Below, one piece after another: positions 7,965-16,837 of a DNA stretch of 54,731 nucleotides; the stretch's first letter is position 1, and every line of letters begins with the position of its first letter. The stretch spans positions 1 through 54,731 of the forward strand of contig JAKQKQ010000168.1 of assembly GCA_029560585.1 (NCBI GenBank), written 5' to 3'. Under the pieces are notes generated by a model. That model worked only from the letters and a program-made list of their open reading frames with translations. It did not search any database and had not been told where the DNA came from. The stretch is from Verrucomicrobiota bacterium (GTDB taxonomy: Bacteria > Verrucomicrobiota > Verrucomicrobiia > JADLBR01). Position numbers and translations under genes: made by a program.

Positions 7965-10238
7965 ATGAGGCGCGCAGATGCAATATTGAAGCGAGTGGGT
8001 CCGGTGAAGTTGACCCGCTGGCAGGCTTTCGTGGCAGACCAGATGCCTGAACTGCCGCTCGGCGGGCCCGTGACCCGCCTCGATCCGGTGTCTGGTCCAC
8101 GCGCCATCGAAAACGACGCATTTCCTTTCGAGGCGCTGAGCGCAATCGCCGAAACGGAGAGCTGGCGCAAAGAGATCAACCGTCCGACCACCCACATCCA
8201 TAAATGGTGGGCGCAGCGCCTCGGGACCGTTTTCCGCGCAATGACCATCGGCGCGTTCGCGCCTTCGGGCGCGGACATCCTCGATCTCTTCTACCGTCCG
8301 CTCCGAATCCCGGATGGCACCATCTTCGATCCCTTCATGGGCAGCGGCACGACACTCGCTGAAGCCGTCAAGCTCGGCGCGCGAGCAATTGGCCGCGACA
8401 TCAACCCGGTCGCCTTCTTCCTTGTGAAGTCCGCACTCTCGGTCCATGACCGCAAGGCGATACTGGAGACCTTCAGCGCCATCGAGCGCGACGTGGCCGA
8501 TGAGATCCGCAGCTATTACCGCACCACATTACCGGACGGACAGTCCGCCGATGTTCTCTATTACTTCTGGGTCAAGGTGGTTGATTGCCCATCATGCGCG
8601 GCGCCGGTCGATCTATTCTCCTCGCTGATCTTCGCCCGGCACGCGTATCCGAAGAAGTTCCCGCAGGCGCAAGCCGTGTGTCCCTTTTGTGGAAACATCA
8701 ACGAAGTCCATGTCGAGGCCCGCGGCGCGCAGTGTTCCTCCTGCACCAAATCCTTCAATCCCGGCCATGGACCGGCGAAGGGGCAAAACGCGACGTGTCC
8801 GGCCTGTGCGCACAAATTCCCGATCGCCAGAACGATCCGTGCGACCGGCAAGCCGCCGACCCACCGAATGTACGCCAAGCTAGTCCTGCTGCCTGACGGC
8901 AACAAGGCGTATAGTTCGATCACGCGCGAAGACCGAGAACTCTTCGCGAAAGCGGAACGCACACTGGCCAACTGCAACGACCCATATCCCATTGTGGCCA
9001 TAGAACCCGGCTACAACACCAACCAGGCACTCGGCTACAACTACCGCCACTGGCACGAGATGTTCAATGCACGCCAGCTCCTGTGCCTCTCCATTCTTGC
9101 CGACCGGATCCGTCAGATCGGCGATCCAGTCTTACGCGATCTGTTCGCCTGTCTCTTGTCGGGCACACTCGAGTTCAACAACATGTTTGCCTCCTACAAG
9201 GGTGAGGGGACCGGCGCGGTCCGCCATATGTTTGCACATCATATCCTCAAGCCGGAGCGCATGCCGCTCGAAGCAAATATTTGGGGCACGCCCAAGAGTT
9301 CGGGTTCGTTCTCTACCATGTTCGAAGGCCGCATCCGCCGCGCGCTCGACTACGCCGATTGTCCCTTCGAACTGCGCGTGACCCAGGCCAAGAGCAGCCA
9401 AACCACGCAGAAGGTCTTCGGTCTTTCCGAGAAGATCGGCGCGCCCGTTGCCGAGACTTACGCCGAGTTCGCGCGCGGACGGCGCGTCTACCTCTCCTGC
9501 GGGGATTCGGCATCGACCGACCTGCCGAAGCAGTCCGTCGATGTGGTCCTCACCGATCCGCCATTCTTCGACAACGTGCATTACTCGCAGCTCGCCGACT
9601 TCTTCCATGTCTGGCAGCGGCACATCCTGGGCGGGGAGGGCGTACGCGCGAAGGACACGACGCGCTCGGAACGCGAGGTGCAGAATGCCGATGAAGACGA
9701 CTTCACCGATCGACTCGCCGCCGTTTTGCGTGAAGCACACCGTGTCCTCAAAGACGACGGGTTGCTCGCTTTCACCTATCACCATTCCCGTCCCGAAGGT
9801 TGGCGCTGCGTCTTGCGCGCCCTCATGAATGCCGAATTTGGCATCACGGCTGCGCATCCGATCAAAGCCGAGATGTCGGTGGCGATGCCCAAGCACCAGG
9901 CGAAGGAACCGATCGACCTCGACATTATCCTTGTGTGCCGCAAGCGAACTCAGCTTGTCACGCACCAATGGAACGGCGACTTTGGGGGGACGGTCGCGCC
10001 CCCCGTGATGGACCAAGTGAGCCGTCTGCGCGCCTCAGGCCGAACGCTCAGCCGCAACGATGTGCGCATAATCGTGATGGCGCAACTCCTGCGACAGATT
10101 TCACGCTCAGCGACCGTGGAATCCGCTCTCAATCTACTCGAAGAGGCCAAAGGCGAAACAGACGCGCTGATCGACCGTATCCACGCGACGCACGGCGAGG
10201 CACCGGACCAACGGCGCGGGCAGAATGGGAAGGAATAA
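7965..10238 (+). CDS. DNA methyltransferase with inserted zinc ribbons (R-M modification subunit)
   Basis: A 757-residue SAM-dependent DNA methyltransferase. HIHKWWAQRLG (about 77-87) and the SAM motif DPFMGSGTT (122-130) come first; the catalytic TDPPFFDNVHYS (530-541) is far downstream. Between them lie four CxxC pairs (208-211, 239-242, 257-260, 278-281), forming two probable zinc ribbons, and a presumed target-recognition region. This layout resembles DUF1156-type adenine or cytosine-N4 methylases. The gene is on the opposite strand to the phage core and is followed after three bases by a PD-(D/E)XK nuclease, indicating a restriction-modification pair. The base and site methylated cannot be predicted. 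Confidence 0.85.
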   Translation: MRRADAILKRVGPVKLTRWQAFVADQMPELPLGGPVTRLDPVSGPRAIENDAFPFEALSAIAETESWRKEINRPTTHIHKWWAQRLGTVFRAMTIGAFAPSGADILDLFYRPLRIPDGTIFDPFMGSGTTLAEAVKLGARAIGRDINPVAFFLVKSALSVHDRKAILETFSAIERDVADEIRSYYRTTLPDGQSADVLYYFWVKVVDCPSCAAPVDLFSSLIFARHAYPKKFPQAQAVCPFCGNINEVHVEARGAQCSSCTKSFNPGHGPAKGQNATCPACAHKFPIARTIRATGKPPTHRMYAKLVLLPDGNKAYSSITREDRELFAKAERTLANCNDPYPIVAIEPGYNTNQALGYNYRHWHEMFNARQLLCLSILADRIRQIGDPVLRDLFACLLSGTLEFNNMFASYKGEGTGAVRHMFAHHILKPERMPLEANIWGTPKSSGSFSTMFEGRIRRALDYADCPFELRVTQAKSSQTTQKVFGLSEKIGAPVAETYAEFARGRRVYLSCGDSASTDLPKQSVDVVLTDPPFFDNVHYSQLADFFHVWQRHILGGEGVRAKDTTRSEREVQNADEDDFTDRLAAVLREAHRVLKDDGLLAFTYHHSRPEGWRCVLRALMNAEFGITAAHPIKAEMSVAMPKHQAKEPIDLDIILVCRKRTQLVTHQWNGDFGGTVAPPVMDQVSRLRASGRTLSRNDVRIIVMAQLLRQISRSATVESALNLLEEAKGETDALIDRIHATHGEAPDQRRGQNGKE

Positions 10239-10241
10239 ACC

Positions 10242-11036
10242 GTGTCGAATGCATCAGCCATTTTCAAAGCCTGTGTGAAGGCTATCCAGAGCGGTGATCT
10301 GATCGAGCGCGAAGGTCGCAGCGACAAGGAGTTTCATTTTCAGAACTGGTTCAAGCAACGCATGGAATCCTCGGGCCTTCAGTTCGATTCACCAGGCCGC
10401 AACTCATATCCGGATTTTTGTTTGGTGCATTTTGCCGAGGGATTCGAACTCAAGGGCCTCGCATATCCCGGCCGCGAGGCCGATTACGATTGCAACTCCC
10501 AGGTTCCCTGCGGTGAGCACAACGGGCGGCAGGTCTATTACGTGTTCGGTCGCTATCCCGTGGACCCTGATGGCAATCGTTATCCCGTGCTCGATCTCGT
10601 GCTGTGTCACGGGAGCTTCCTCAACGCTGACAACACCTACGTCCACAAGAACAGGAGCTTCCGGGGCTTCGGTAGTTACGGCGACATCCTCGTGCGTGAC
10701 CGGAAGATGTACGTTGCGCCCACGCCCTTTGCGCTGGCGGAAGGCACCGCCCACCGCCGCACCCTCATCGTGCCCGAAGGCCATGCGGTCGATGGCGACA
10801 TGCTTGTGGTCGGCACACTCACACGCCGCGAAGTCGATCAGGTCGTGGTGGCCTATAGCTTCGATCTCCGTACAAACGAGATTGCTACTACTCACGTTCC
10901 GAATCCTCATGCCGGTCGCGAGCATGTATTTAATGCCTACCGCGTCCCCGGCGAACCGCAGGATCCCGTGACCATGCGGACGCGCAACCAAATTCACGCT
11001 GAACTCGGGACGGCCCCGGAGGACGATGGGGATTGA
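10242..11036 (+). CDS. PD-(D/E)XK restriction endonuclease candidate
   Basis: A 264-residue protein with the nuclease signature NSYPDFCLVHFAEGFELKG: D58 followed by E69-x-K71, the canonical metal-binding and catalytic spacing. An upstream EFHFQNWFKQR helix resembles the helix preceding this core in type II enzymes. It begins with GTG three bases after the methyltransferase stop, so the two are surely co-transcribed; this pairing is the main reason to call it the cognate endonuclease. A weak hairpin with ATGGGGA/TCCCCAT arms spans the stop codon. No relative of known specificity was recognised. Confidence 0.78.
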   Translation: MSNASAIFKACVKAIQSGDLIEREGRSDKEFHFQNWFKQRMESSGLQFDSPGRNSYPDFCLVHFAEGFELKGLAYPGREADYDCNSQVPCGEHNGRQVYYVFGRYPVDPDGNRYPVLDLVLCHGSFLNADNTYVHKNRSFRGFGSYGDILVRDRKMYVAPTPFALAEGTAHRRTLIVPEGHAVDGDMLVVGTLTRREVDQVVVAYSFDLRTNEIATTHVPNPHAGREHVFNAYRVPGEPQDPVTMRTRNQIHAELGTAPEDDGD

Positions 11037-11154
11037 TGTCCCCATGAATCTTCCGTCGACGCCGACGCCTGGTTTTGCGCGGTGGATGTTGGCCGATCCG
11101 AAGGAGCCAAGCCAGCAATGGGCGGATGCCGAACAAGTCTTCGACCCAAGACCA

Positions 11155-11345
11155 CTTCCACCGCTCTCGATAACACCAGTACTGCTCCGGCAGCCACCTA
11201 GACGACACGCTGTACGACCTCGACCTTCTCCGGAGTTCCTCGATTGGGTCTCAGGCCGGGTTCTGCTCGGTGGGACCGAAGGCCCTGACCTCTATGCGCT
11301 CGATGCGGCGGTGCATCTCCTCGCAAAATCGTCACCATAACCTCG
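11155..11345 (-). pseudogene. Broken copy of the holin-like (XhlA-type) gene
   Basis: Read on the minus strand, this stretch gives EEMHRRIERIEVRAFGPTEQN, then an in-frame stop, IEELR, and after a frame change EKVEVVQR. This parallels the intact gene about 0.9 kb to the right (EEVLRRIERIEVWAFGPTEQN, IEELRKKVEAVQR). It is a decayed duplicate at the edge of the restriction-modification insertion. From here to the next gene (about 230 bases) nothing else is supported. Confidence 0.75.
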
Positions 11346-11578
11346 GGCGAACGCGAAGATCCGGCTTGCCATGGGCCTTGCGCTGCTCCAGCCTTCCACC
11401 AGGGCGTAGGGGGCATTGCCTAACCCTGCGCTTTAGGGTCCGCGCGGCGGCATGTTCTTTCCCCTTTATCCCAAGCACCCCGCGCGGGCCCGATTTATCA
11501 ATATTCTTGCGACCTCTCGCCTGCTCATATTCAATACCAGCGGTGGAGGAGCCCTGTTTCTGACGCCCTTCTAGCGCT

Positions 11579-11986
11579 ATGGATATTCCAGACGTCCAAG
11601 ACAGTGTTCAGCCCGTTCGGACGACCGAAGCGTCTTTGCGTTTTGGGCGTATCCTTCGCGATGTCATCTTGATTCACGTCGTCACATTCATCGGCGGCTG
11701 TCTCGTCGGTCTGTTTGTGGATCCCCGAGCGGAAGGCGGAAAGACTGCCTTCGCTGTTACCAATTTGGTGTTTGGGACTGTTGGATTCATCCTTTGTGGG
11801 CGATGGGCCGTCGGCGGTCGATGGCGTCACCTTGCGTGCGTGGCTGTTGGCCTGTGGCTTTCCGGACTGATCTATGTTGTCCTGGGGCGCCAAAGCCCAC
11901 TCCCATGGCTTTTCAGCGTCTTTCCTGTGGCGCTGATGATGTGGCTTGGCGGATCTCTCACGCCGGCCTTTAGCAAGAGATCGTGA
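11579..11986 (+). CDS. Small multi-pass membrane protein, unknown function
   Basis: A 135-residue protein with about four hydrophobic segments: VILIHVVTFIGGCLVGLFV, FAVTNLVFGTVGFILCG, LACVAVGLWLSGLIYVVLG and WLFSVFPVALMMWLGGSL. It is plus-strand, isolated, and has a base composition visibly less GC-extreme than the phage core, so it is probably cargo brought in with the neighbouring restriction-modification genes. Possible roles such as superinfection exclusion are speculative. Confidence 0.55.
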   Translation: MDIPDVQDSVQPVRTTEASLRFGRILRDVILIHVVTFIGGCLVGLFVDPRAEGGKTAFAVTNLVFGTVGFILCGRWAVGGRWRHLACVAVGLWLSGLIYVVLGRQSPLPWLFSVFPVALMMWLGGSLTPAFSKRS

Positions 11987-12029
11987 TTCCGTTCTCGTCT
12001 GATTGCCATGACCACCGCTACGCGGCCCG

Positions 12030-12251
12030 TTACGCCCTGACCAACCACTTCACCAGCGCCGCGATCAGCACCGGCTGAAGGATGACCAGCGCCCCTGTGG
12101 TCAGCCAGATGGATCGCTGGACCGCCTCGACCTTCTTCCGCAGCTCCTCGATGGCTCCCCTCGCCCCGTTCTGCTCGGTGGGGCCGAAGGCCCAGACCTC
12201 GATGCGCTCGATGCGGCGGAGCACCTCCTCGCGGCAGTCGTTGCAGTTCAT
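12030..12251 (-). CDS. XhlA-like protein (coiled coil plus C-terminal membrane helix)
   Basis: A 73-residue protein with an N-terminal helical, charged part (VLRRIERIEVW, IEELRKKVEAVQRSIW) and a single C-terminal hydrophobic helix (LTTGALVILQPVLIAALVKWLV). This is the layout of XhlA-type haemolysin/holin partners. It closes the tail-to-lysis run before the R-M insertion and has a broken duplicate on the other side of the adjacent membrane-protein gene. Confidence 0.6.
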   Translation of the reverse strand: MNCNDCREEVLRRIERIEVWAFGPTEQNGARGAIEELRKKVEAVQRSIWLTTGALVILQPVLIAALVKWLVRA

Positions 12252-12258
12252 GGGCAGC

Positions 12259-12654
12259 TCAGCCTCCCGTTCGGTTGGTCGAGATCAGGATGACGTTCGT
12301 CGGCCCGACGAAGCGCTCCGACAGCCTCCGCCACCGGCGCACCAGCCAGGGCGGGCGATCCTCGCCGATGCCGAGCAAACGCTCGACGGACACCAGGTCT
12401 CCCTTGAGGATGCCGAGGTTGGAGTGGGGCATGACCTCGGTCCTCTCGATGGGGGCCATGACCCTGGCCTGCGCCCGCAGGCGGGCCGGTCGCTCCGCCG
12501 CGAGCGGATCCTGTGGGGCGGGCGGCGTCACGGGCGAGGGATCGACGAATCCCGGCACCGGTCCCCGTCGCACGGTCGCGGGAGGCGCGTTGGTCTGCGC
12601 GTGCGCGAGAGACGCGGCGAGCGCTAGCGCGACCGCCATGCCCCAGCGGATCAT
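12259..12654 (-). CDS. Small secreted phage protein, unknown
   Basis: A 131-residue protein beginning MIRWGMAVALALAASLAHAQTN, a clear Sec signal peptide with AHA-Q cleavage. The mature part is Pro/Arg-rich, then RRWRRLSERFVGPTNVILIST. The start overlaps the previous stop (ATGA), which supports it against longer in-frame reads. Position beside the holin-like gene and the signal peptide would fit a spanin-like or periplasmic lysis accessory, but no lipobox Cys is present. Confidence 0.55.
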   Translation of the reverse strand: MIRWGMAVALALAASLAHAQTNAPPATVRRGPVPGFVDPSPVTPPAPQDPLAAERPARLRAQARVMAPIERTEVMPHSNLGILKGDLVSVERLLGIGEDRPPWLVRRWRRLSERFVGPTNVILISTNRTGG

Positions 12655-13340
12655 TCCGCCACCTCCTGCTCGATGTAGAGCCGCAGCCGGAGGCGGTGCA
12701 GCCAGTCGGCCCGCTTGCCCTCGATGGGCTGGCCCGATTGCACCAGGCCCCGGATCTCCTGCCGGATCGCGGCCTGCGCCTGCGCGGCACCGAGCGCCTT
12801 GACCTCGCCCAGGAACCAGTTCTGGTAGGCGGGGATCGAGACCCCCTTGGCCCGGACGCGGTTGAACCAGTTGGTCACCATGCCGGGGGCATTCAGCCGC
12901 CTCGCCCCGCCCATGACCGCGAAGCTCCCCTTGTCGTCCTCCTGAACGAGCGCGAGGAACTCGGCGACCTCGGCAGGCTTGGTGGCGTGGAGCAGCACCA
13001 TCTTCTCCGCGGCCAGCGGGCTCTTGGCCTTGCCCGCCCGCGCCAACACGGCGACCTGCGCGACCATCTCCGCGCGGTTGGCCGCGTTGCTGGCCCACAC
13101 CGACCGTGCCACGACGAACTCCGATTCTGCATCGCTCCAAGCGGCCACGGGCTTGGCCGCAATCTCCGCGTGCAGGGCCTTGAACGCGGGCGCGTCCCAA
13201 TCGTTGGTGACGAACATCTTTCCCGGCTCCTTGACCCGCGTGTCCAAGAGCGCCTTGGCCCGCCCGTCGATGGTCCCCTGCCCCTGCGCGGCGACGAGCG
13301 CGACCGCCATGAGCGTCGATGCGATGATGTGTGTCTTCAT
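12651..13340 (-). CDS. Secreted phage protein, unknown function
   Basis: A 229-residue protein with signal peptide MKTHIIASTLMAVALVAAQGQ and a mainly helical mature part. A long in-frame extension upstream exists but runs over the preceding gene, and the signal peptide marks this start. No enzyme motif is visible. It is one of three consecutive exported products in the tail-to-lysis part of this prophage, which is unusual for a phage late region. Confidence 0.6.
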   Translation of the reverse strand: MKTHIIASTLMAVALVAAQGQGTIDGRAKALLDTRVKEPGKMFVTNDWDAPAFKALHAEIAAKPVAAWSDAESEFVVARSVWASNAANRAEMVAQVAVLARAGKAKSPLAAEKMVLLHATKPAEVAEFLALVQEDDKGSFAVMGGARRLNAPGMVTNWFNRVRAKGVSIPAYQNWFLGEVKALGAAQAQAAIRQEIRGLVQSGQPIEGKRADWLHRLRLRLYIEQEVAE

Positions 13341-13348
13341 AGGATTCC

Positions 13349-14158
13349 TCACGGCCTCTGGTGCTGATTGGTGATCTGGAGCGTGGCGGCCCCGCCCACC
13401 CAGAACTCGCGGGCCTTCCTCGGCCTCGGATCGTATGTCACCCACATCGGCACCACCTTGTACCAGGGGGCCTGTGTCAATGGCGTGGAGCCATCCCGCG
13501 CGCGGATGGTGGGGTGCGAGGTGTTGTCCTGGAGCGTGTAGGCCCAGGAGAGGTTGTTGGTCGGGTGGAACCACGCCCTCGTGTCGCGCACCATGACCAC
13601 CCAGCGGAAGGGGAACGAGGCGTCGGCATCCGAATCCCAGGCCGAGATCGTATCGTAGAGCGAGTCGCCATGGGTCGGGGACAGGTGCTTCCACTCCGCC
13701 AGCCAGGTGATGTCCCAATAGGCGTGGACCTGGCAGTAGAAGACGCGGGGGTACCAGTTCGTGGTGAAGCTCTCCCAGGAGGGCGTGCCGTTGAGCGCCG
13801 GGTCGGTGGTGGTGTAGCAGAAGACCGGGTTGTGCCCGCCGAAGTGGATCGGCCCGTTGGTCCAGCATTTGAGCGTGATGTCGCTCCAACGCGGGTAGCC
13901 GTCGGCCTTGAGCGCTTCCGGGTCCTCGATGGTGAAAACCGCCCACCAGTTGGTCTCCGGCTTGGCCACGCCGGTGAGCCCGTCCCCCTTGCCCACGAAG
14001 TTGCTCGCCGTCACGGTCCCCCGCAGCCCGATGTTGGTGACGTTGGCGATGCCCGTCGCCGTATTCACGCTCACCCCGCGCCAGTTGATCGACTGCGCGG
14101 TGAGCGCCAGCACCGCCATCCCCGCGGCCAAGAAGAGGAGTTCCCTGCGCATCGTCAC
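13349..14158 (-). CDS. Exported phage protein, possible tail fibre or adhesion protein
   Basis: A 269-residue protein with a hydrophobic N-terminus (MRRELLFLAAGMAVLALTAQS), which reads as a signal peptide if the ATG two codons in is used. Next comes a repeat-like strand region, NTATGIANVTNIGLRGTVTASNFVGKGDGLTGV, of the kind found before fibre or spike domains. The C-terminal part is aromatic-rich without known motifs. ATGA overlap with the upstream gene. Assignment as fibre is tentative. Confidence 0.45.
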   Translation of the reverse strand: MTMRRELLFLAAGMAVLALTAQSINWRGVSVNTATGIANVTNIGLRGTVTASNFVGKGDGLTGVAKPETNWWAVFTIEDPEALKADGYPRWSDITLKCWTNGPIHFGGHNPVFCYTTTDPALNGTPSWESFTTNWYPRVFYCQVHAYWDITWLAEWKHLSPTHGDSLYDTISAWDSDADASFPFRWVVMVRDTRAWFHPTNNLSWAYTLQDNTSHPTIRARDGSTPLTQAPWYKVVPMWVTYDPRPRKAREFWVGGAATLQITNQHQRP

Positions 14159-14976
14159 TCCCTCAGCGCCCAGAGTCCACGACTACTCGCGGCGTCGTAA
14201 TCCGTGGGCTTGATCAGATTCACCCCATCGCAGACCGTCACCCCCGGATCGGGGTCCTCGATGTATTTGTACAGCGAGGGCGGCCCCTCCCCGACATCGA
14301 CGATCAAGAGCGGCCTGCCGTACTCCAGGTGCGCGGTCGGCTGGCCGTCCAAGTCGGTGCTCGCCCCGCCGGTCAGGCCCGTGATCCAGAAGCCGTGCTG
14401 CAGGCCGTTGCCGATGTAGCCGAGCTGAGCCGGGGTCTCGGACTCGCCGCGCGCGTGGTCGTTGTAGACGCGGCACTTGAGGTTCATCGACGAGAGCTTT
14501 TGGCCGCCCACGGTGACCTCGATGTCCAATTCGATGTCGATGTACGGCAGTTCCGCCCCCGTCCCCTTGCCGATGGCCGCGTTGATGCCCACCGTCTCGA
14601 AGTCGATCACCGCGTCGTAGTGCGGGTCGGTGCCGGCGTCCTCCTGGGCCCAGACCGTCTGGCGGATCATGACCGGGCCGCCGTACTGCGCCACGCCCCC
14701 GACGACCAGGTGGCCCTCCACCGCGATCCCCCACCCCTCCGGCAGGGCGATCAGCTCGTCCGCCCCGTCCAGCTCCTCGTTGACGAAGCGGATCTGCACC
14801 GGAATCTGGTCCCCGCGCTTCGCCGGCCAGAGCAGGATCGGGGAGCGGTCGCCGGAACGGAGATAGACCTCGCCGGTGTCGAGGTTGGCGAAGAGGTTCC
14901 TGGCAAATACCTCCAGCACCGAGGAGCCGCTCGCGCCCTCCAGGAACAGGGCCGGGATCTGTCCGGAGAAGGGCAT
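14155..14976 (-). CDS. Probable tail or tail-tip protein, unknown family
   Basis: A 273-residue, beta-rich, soluble protein (for example IDIELDIEVTVGGQKLSSMNLKC). I do not recognise the family. Its position after the tape measure and two tip-region genes, and the one-base overlap with its upstream neighbour, place it in the tail tip or baseplate group. Confidence 0.55.
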   Translation of the reverse strand: MPFSGQIPALFLEGASGSSVLEVFARNLFANLDTGEVYLRSGDRSPILLWPAKRGDQIPVQIRFVNEELDGADELIALPEGWGIAVEGHLVVGGVAQYGGPVMIRQTVWAQEDAGTDPHYDAVIDFETVGINAAIGKGTGAELPYIDIELDIEVTVGGQKLSSMNLKCRVYNDHARGESETPAQLGYIGNGLQHGFWITGLTGGASTDLDGQPTAHLEYGRPLLIVDVGEGPPSLYKYIEDPDPGVTVCDGVNLIKPTDYDAASSRGLWALRE

Positions 14977-15242
14977 CAGCCGCCGCCCTCCTTGGCCTTC
15001 ATCTCCTGCTCTATCCGCTCGATCCGTTTCGCCCGCGCCTCGCGCACCGCCGCCGCGCCCGCGGCCGTCGGGAACCGCCTCCTGAAGGCCATCATCCCCA
15101 GGTCGGCGGCGGACGCCGCCTCGCCGTGGGCCTTGTTCGCCGCCACGGCCCCGTTATAGAGCTGGAGCCACGCCCCCGCGTCGGTCACGTCGGACTCCGC
15201 CCGCTCGCCCCTCGGCCTCGGTCCCGGTTTGAGACGCCTCAT
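14976..15242 (-). CDS. Small basic phage protein, unknown
   Basis: An 88-residue protein beginning MRRLKPGPRPRGERAESD, with a helical, charged C-terminus (RIERIEQEMKAKEGG). The ATG overlaps the upstream stop as ATGA, which selects it over a longer frame that would start inside the upstream gene. Confidence 0.6.
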   Translation of the reverse strand: MRRLKPGPRPRGERAESDVTDAGAWLQLYNGAVAANKAHGEAASAADLGMMAFRRRFPTAAGAAAVREARAKRIERIEQEMKAKEGGG

Positions 15243-16654
15243 GCCGCCTCCCCGTGCGGGCGGTGGGTGATGGAGTTGACCGTCAGCAGCGCGTGCCACG
15301 TCCCGTTCGGCAACTGCGCCAGGCTCGCGCTGTCGTAGACCTCGTATGTCGATGGCGCCAGGTACCACCCGATCACGATCGTGTCGCCCCCGCTGGCGTG
15401 GAACGCGATGTCGTTGTCGATCGTCACGATCCCGTTATTGGATGCCCCGTAGACGTAGTAGTTGTTGACCACGCGCGCCCCGGCGCACCCCATGTGATCC
15501 AAGAGCCCGTAGAGTTCGCCGAGGTGATCCCAATACTCGGTGCTGATGTAGTTGACCTGGTGCGCCACGGGCCGGCCGAGCGTCCCGGCCTCGACCAGCC
15601 CGATCGCGAGCACGAATCGCGGCCTGCCGTAGCTGTTGTACGTGTTCCACGGGGGAGGGTTCTGCGCGAGCACGGTGCCCGCGAAATTCAGGTCGATGTC
15701 GAACACGTCGGTCTCCGATCCGGGGATCTGGATGCTGCGCGACCAGAACGTGCACGGCTCATCGTATCCGCCGCCCGACACCAGATAGTCCGCGTTCCAC
15801 TGCTCGGTGTAGGTGTGCGGGGTGCCGATGGGCCGCAGCGTTCTCGCGGGAAGCGATACCGGGCAGCGCATGTTGTGCAGGGCGCCGGTCAGCTCCTGGG
15901 CGAGGTCGCCCCCGATCACCTTCGGCACGTCGTCGGGATGGGTGGCCACAGTGACCGTCACGGAATCCTCGAGGCTCGGGTCGGCCACGCTCCGGCAGAC
16001 GACCTGGCACTCGCCCGACTTGACCCCGATGATGACGCAGTACTGGTCGGTCTGCTGGGGGGCGTTGAGCACCCTCTGGTAGTCGCTCACCGCGCCCCCG
16101 CGCTCGATGCGGCAGATCGAGGGATCGGAGGACTCGAAGACCACTCGCTTGTCGTCGAGGTTCTCGATGACGGCCGCCAGCGTCTGGAACGTCCCGATCC
16201 GCTGGCCCTGGTAGGTCTGGTCCTCCTGCCATTCCCAGAGGGTGATCTCGTCGTAGCTAGCGGTGATGGTGCCCGCCGTGCCGTCGAGGAAGTCCAGCCG
16301 CGCGGCCCGGTTTCCGAAGGTCGCGTAGTCCGCGGCCAGCACGAAGCGGCAGCGGTTCTCGGCGAAGGCCGTGCAGGAGACCGCCTCGACGAGGGAGAGG
16401 TTGTCGCTCTCCGGATCCTTGGCCCAGACCTTGAGGGTGGCGGGTTTCTCCGCGGTGGCGACCATCGCCTTGAAGTCGCCGCGCTCGTCGGTGACGCGGT
16501 ACACGTCGATGGCGTTGGCCCCGGAGCCCGCCGGCCGCAGGATTAGCCCGTCGGGGTCAAGGGCCTTGAGCCGGTCGCCCTCCCGCTCGTACTTGTACCA
16601 CCTCCCGTTGGAGGAGTTGAGCACCGCGCGGGCGATGTTGGACGGCTCGGGCAT
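15239..16654 (-). CDS. Tail tip protein with possible bacterial Ig-like domain
   Basis: A 471-residue beta-rich protein. Around residues 170-240, RVVFESSDPSICRIERG followed by CQVVCRSVADPSLEDSVTVTV resembles the strand pattern of Big_2-type Ig-like domains used by phage tail and surface proteins. No signal peptide. It lies between tape-measure-linked genes and other tail products, so a role in the tail tip or host recognition is inferred. No catalytic motif seen. Confidence 0.55.
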   Translation of the reverse strand: MPEPSNIARAVLNSSNGRWYKYEREGDRLKALDPDGLILRPAGSGANAIDVYRVTDERGDFKAMVATAEKPATLKVWAKDPESDNLSLVEAVSCTAFAENRCRFVLAADYATFGNRAARLDFLDGTAGTITASYDEITLWEWQEDQTYQGQRIGTFQTLAAVIENLDDKRVVFESSDPSICRIERGGAVSDYQRVLNAPQQTDQYCVIIGVKSGECQVVCRSVADPSLEDSVTVTVATHPDDVPKVIGGDLAQELTGALHNMRCPVSLPARTLRPIGTPHTYTEQWNADYLVSGGGYDEPCTFWSRSIQIPGSETDVFDIDLNFAGTVLAQNPPPWNTYNSYGRPRFVLAIGLVEAGTLGRPVAHQVNYISTEYWDHLGELYGLLDHMGCAGARVVNNYYVYGASNNGIVTIDNDIAFHASGGDTIVIGWYLAPSTYEVYDSASLAQLPNGTWHALLTVNSITHRPHGEAA

Positions 16655-16680
16655 CTACCACTGCCTCCCCTGTCAACGGC

Positions 16681-16836
16681 TCACTTCTTCAAGCTCACCA
16701 AGATCTCGTCCTCGGTCTCGGTCACCACGAAGCCGTCCCCGAAGCGGACCCGCTTGCGCCGCAGGATCGCGTCTTTGAGCGCCTTGAGGAACGCGACGTG
16801 GAACCGCGGCTTCTGGCTCTTGAGGTCCTCGCCCAT
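16681..16836 (-). CDS. 51-residue phage protein
   Basis: A short frame, MGEDLKSQKPRFHVAFLKAL..., basic in the middle (ILRRKRVRFGDGF) and acidic at the end. It fills the gap between two tail genes with the same strand, a one-base gap to the upstream stop and GC-rich third positions. Function unknown. Confidence 0.55.
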   Translation of the reverse strand: MGEDLKSQKPRFHVAFLKALKDAILRRKRVRFGDGFVVTETEDEILVSLKK

Positions 16837-16837
16837 A

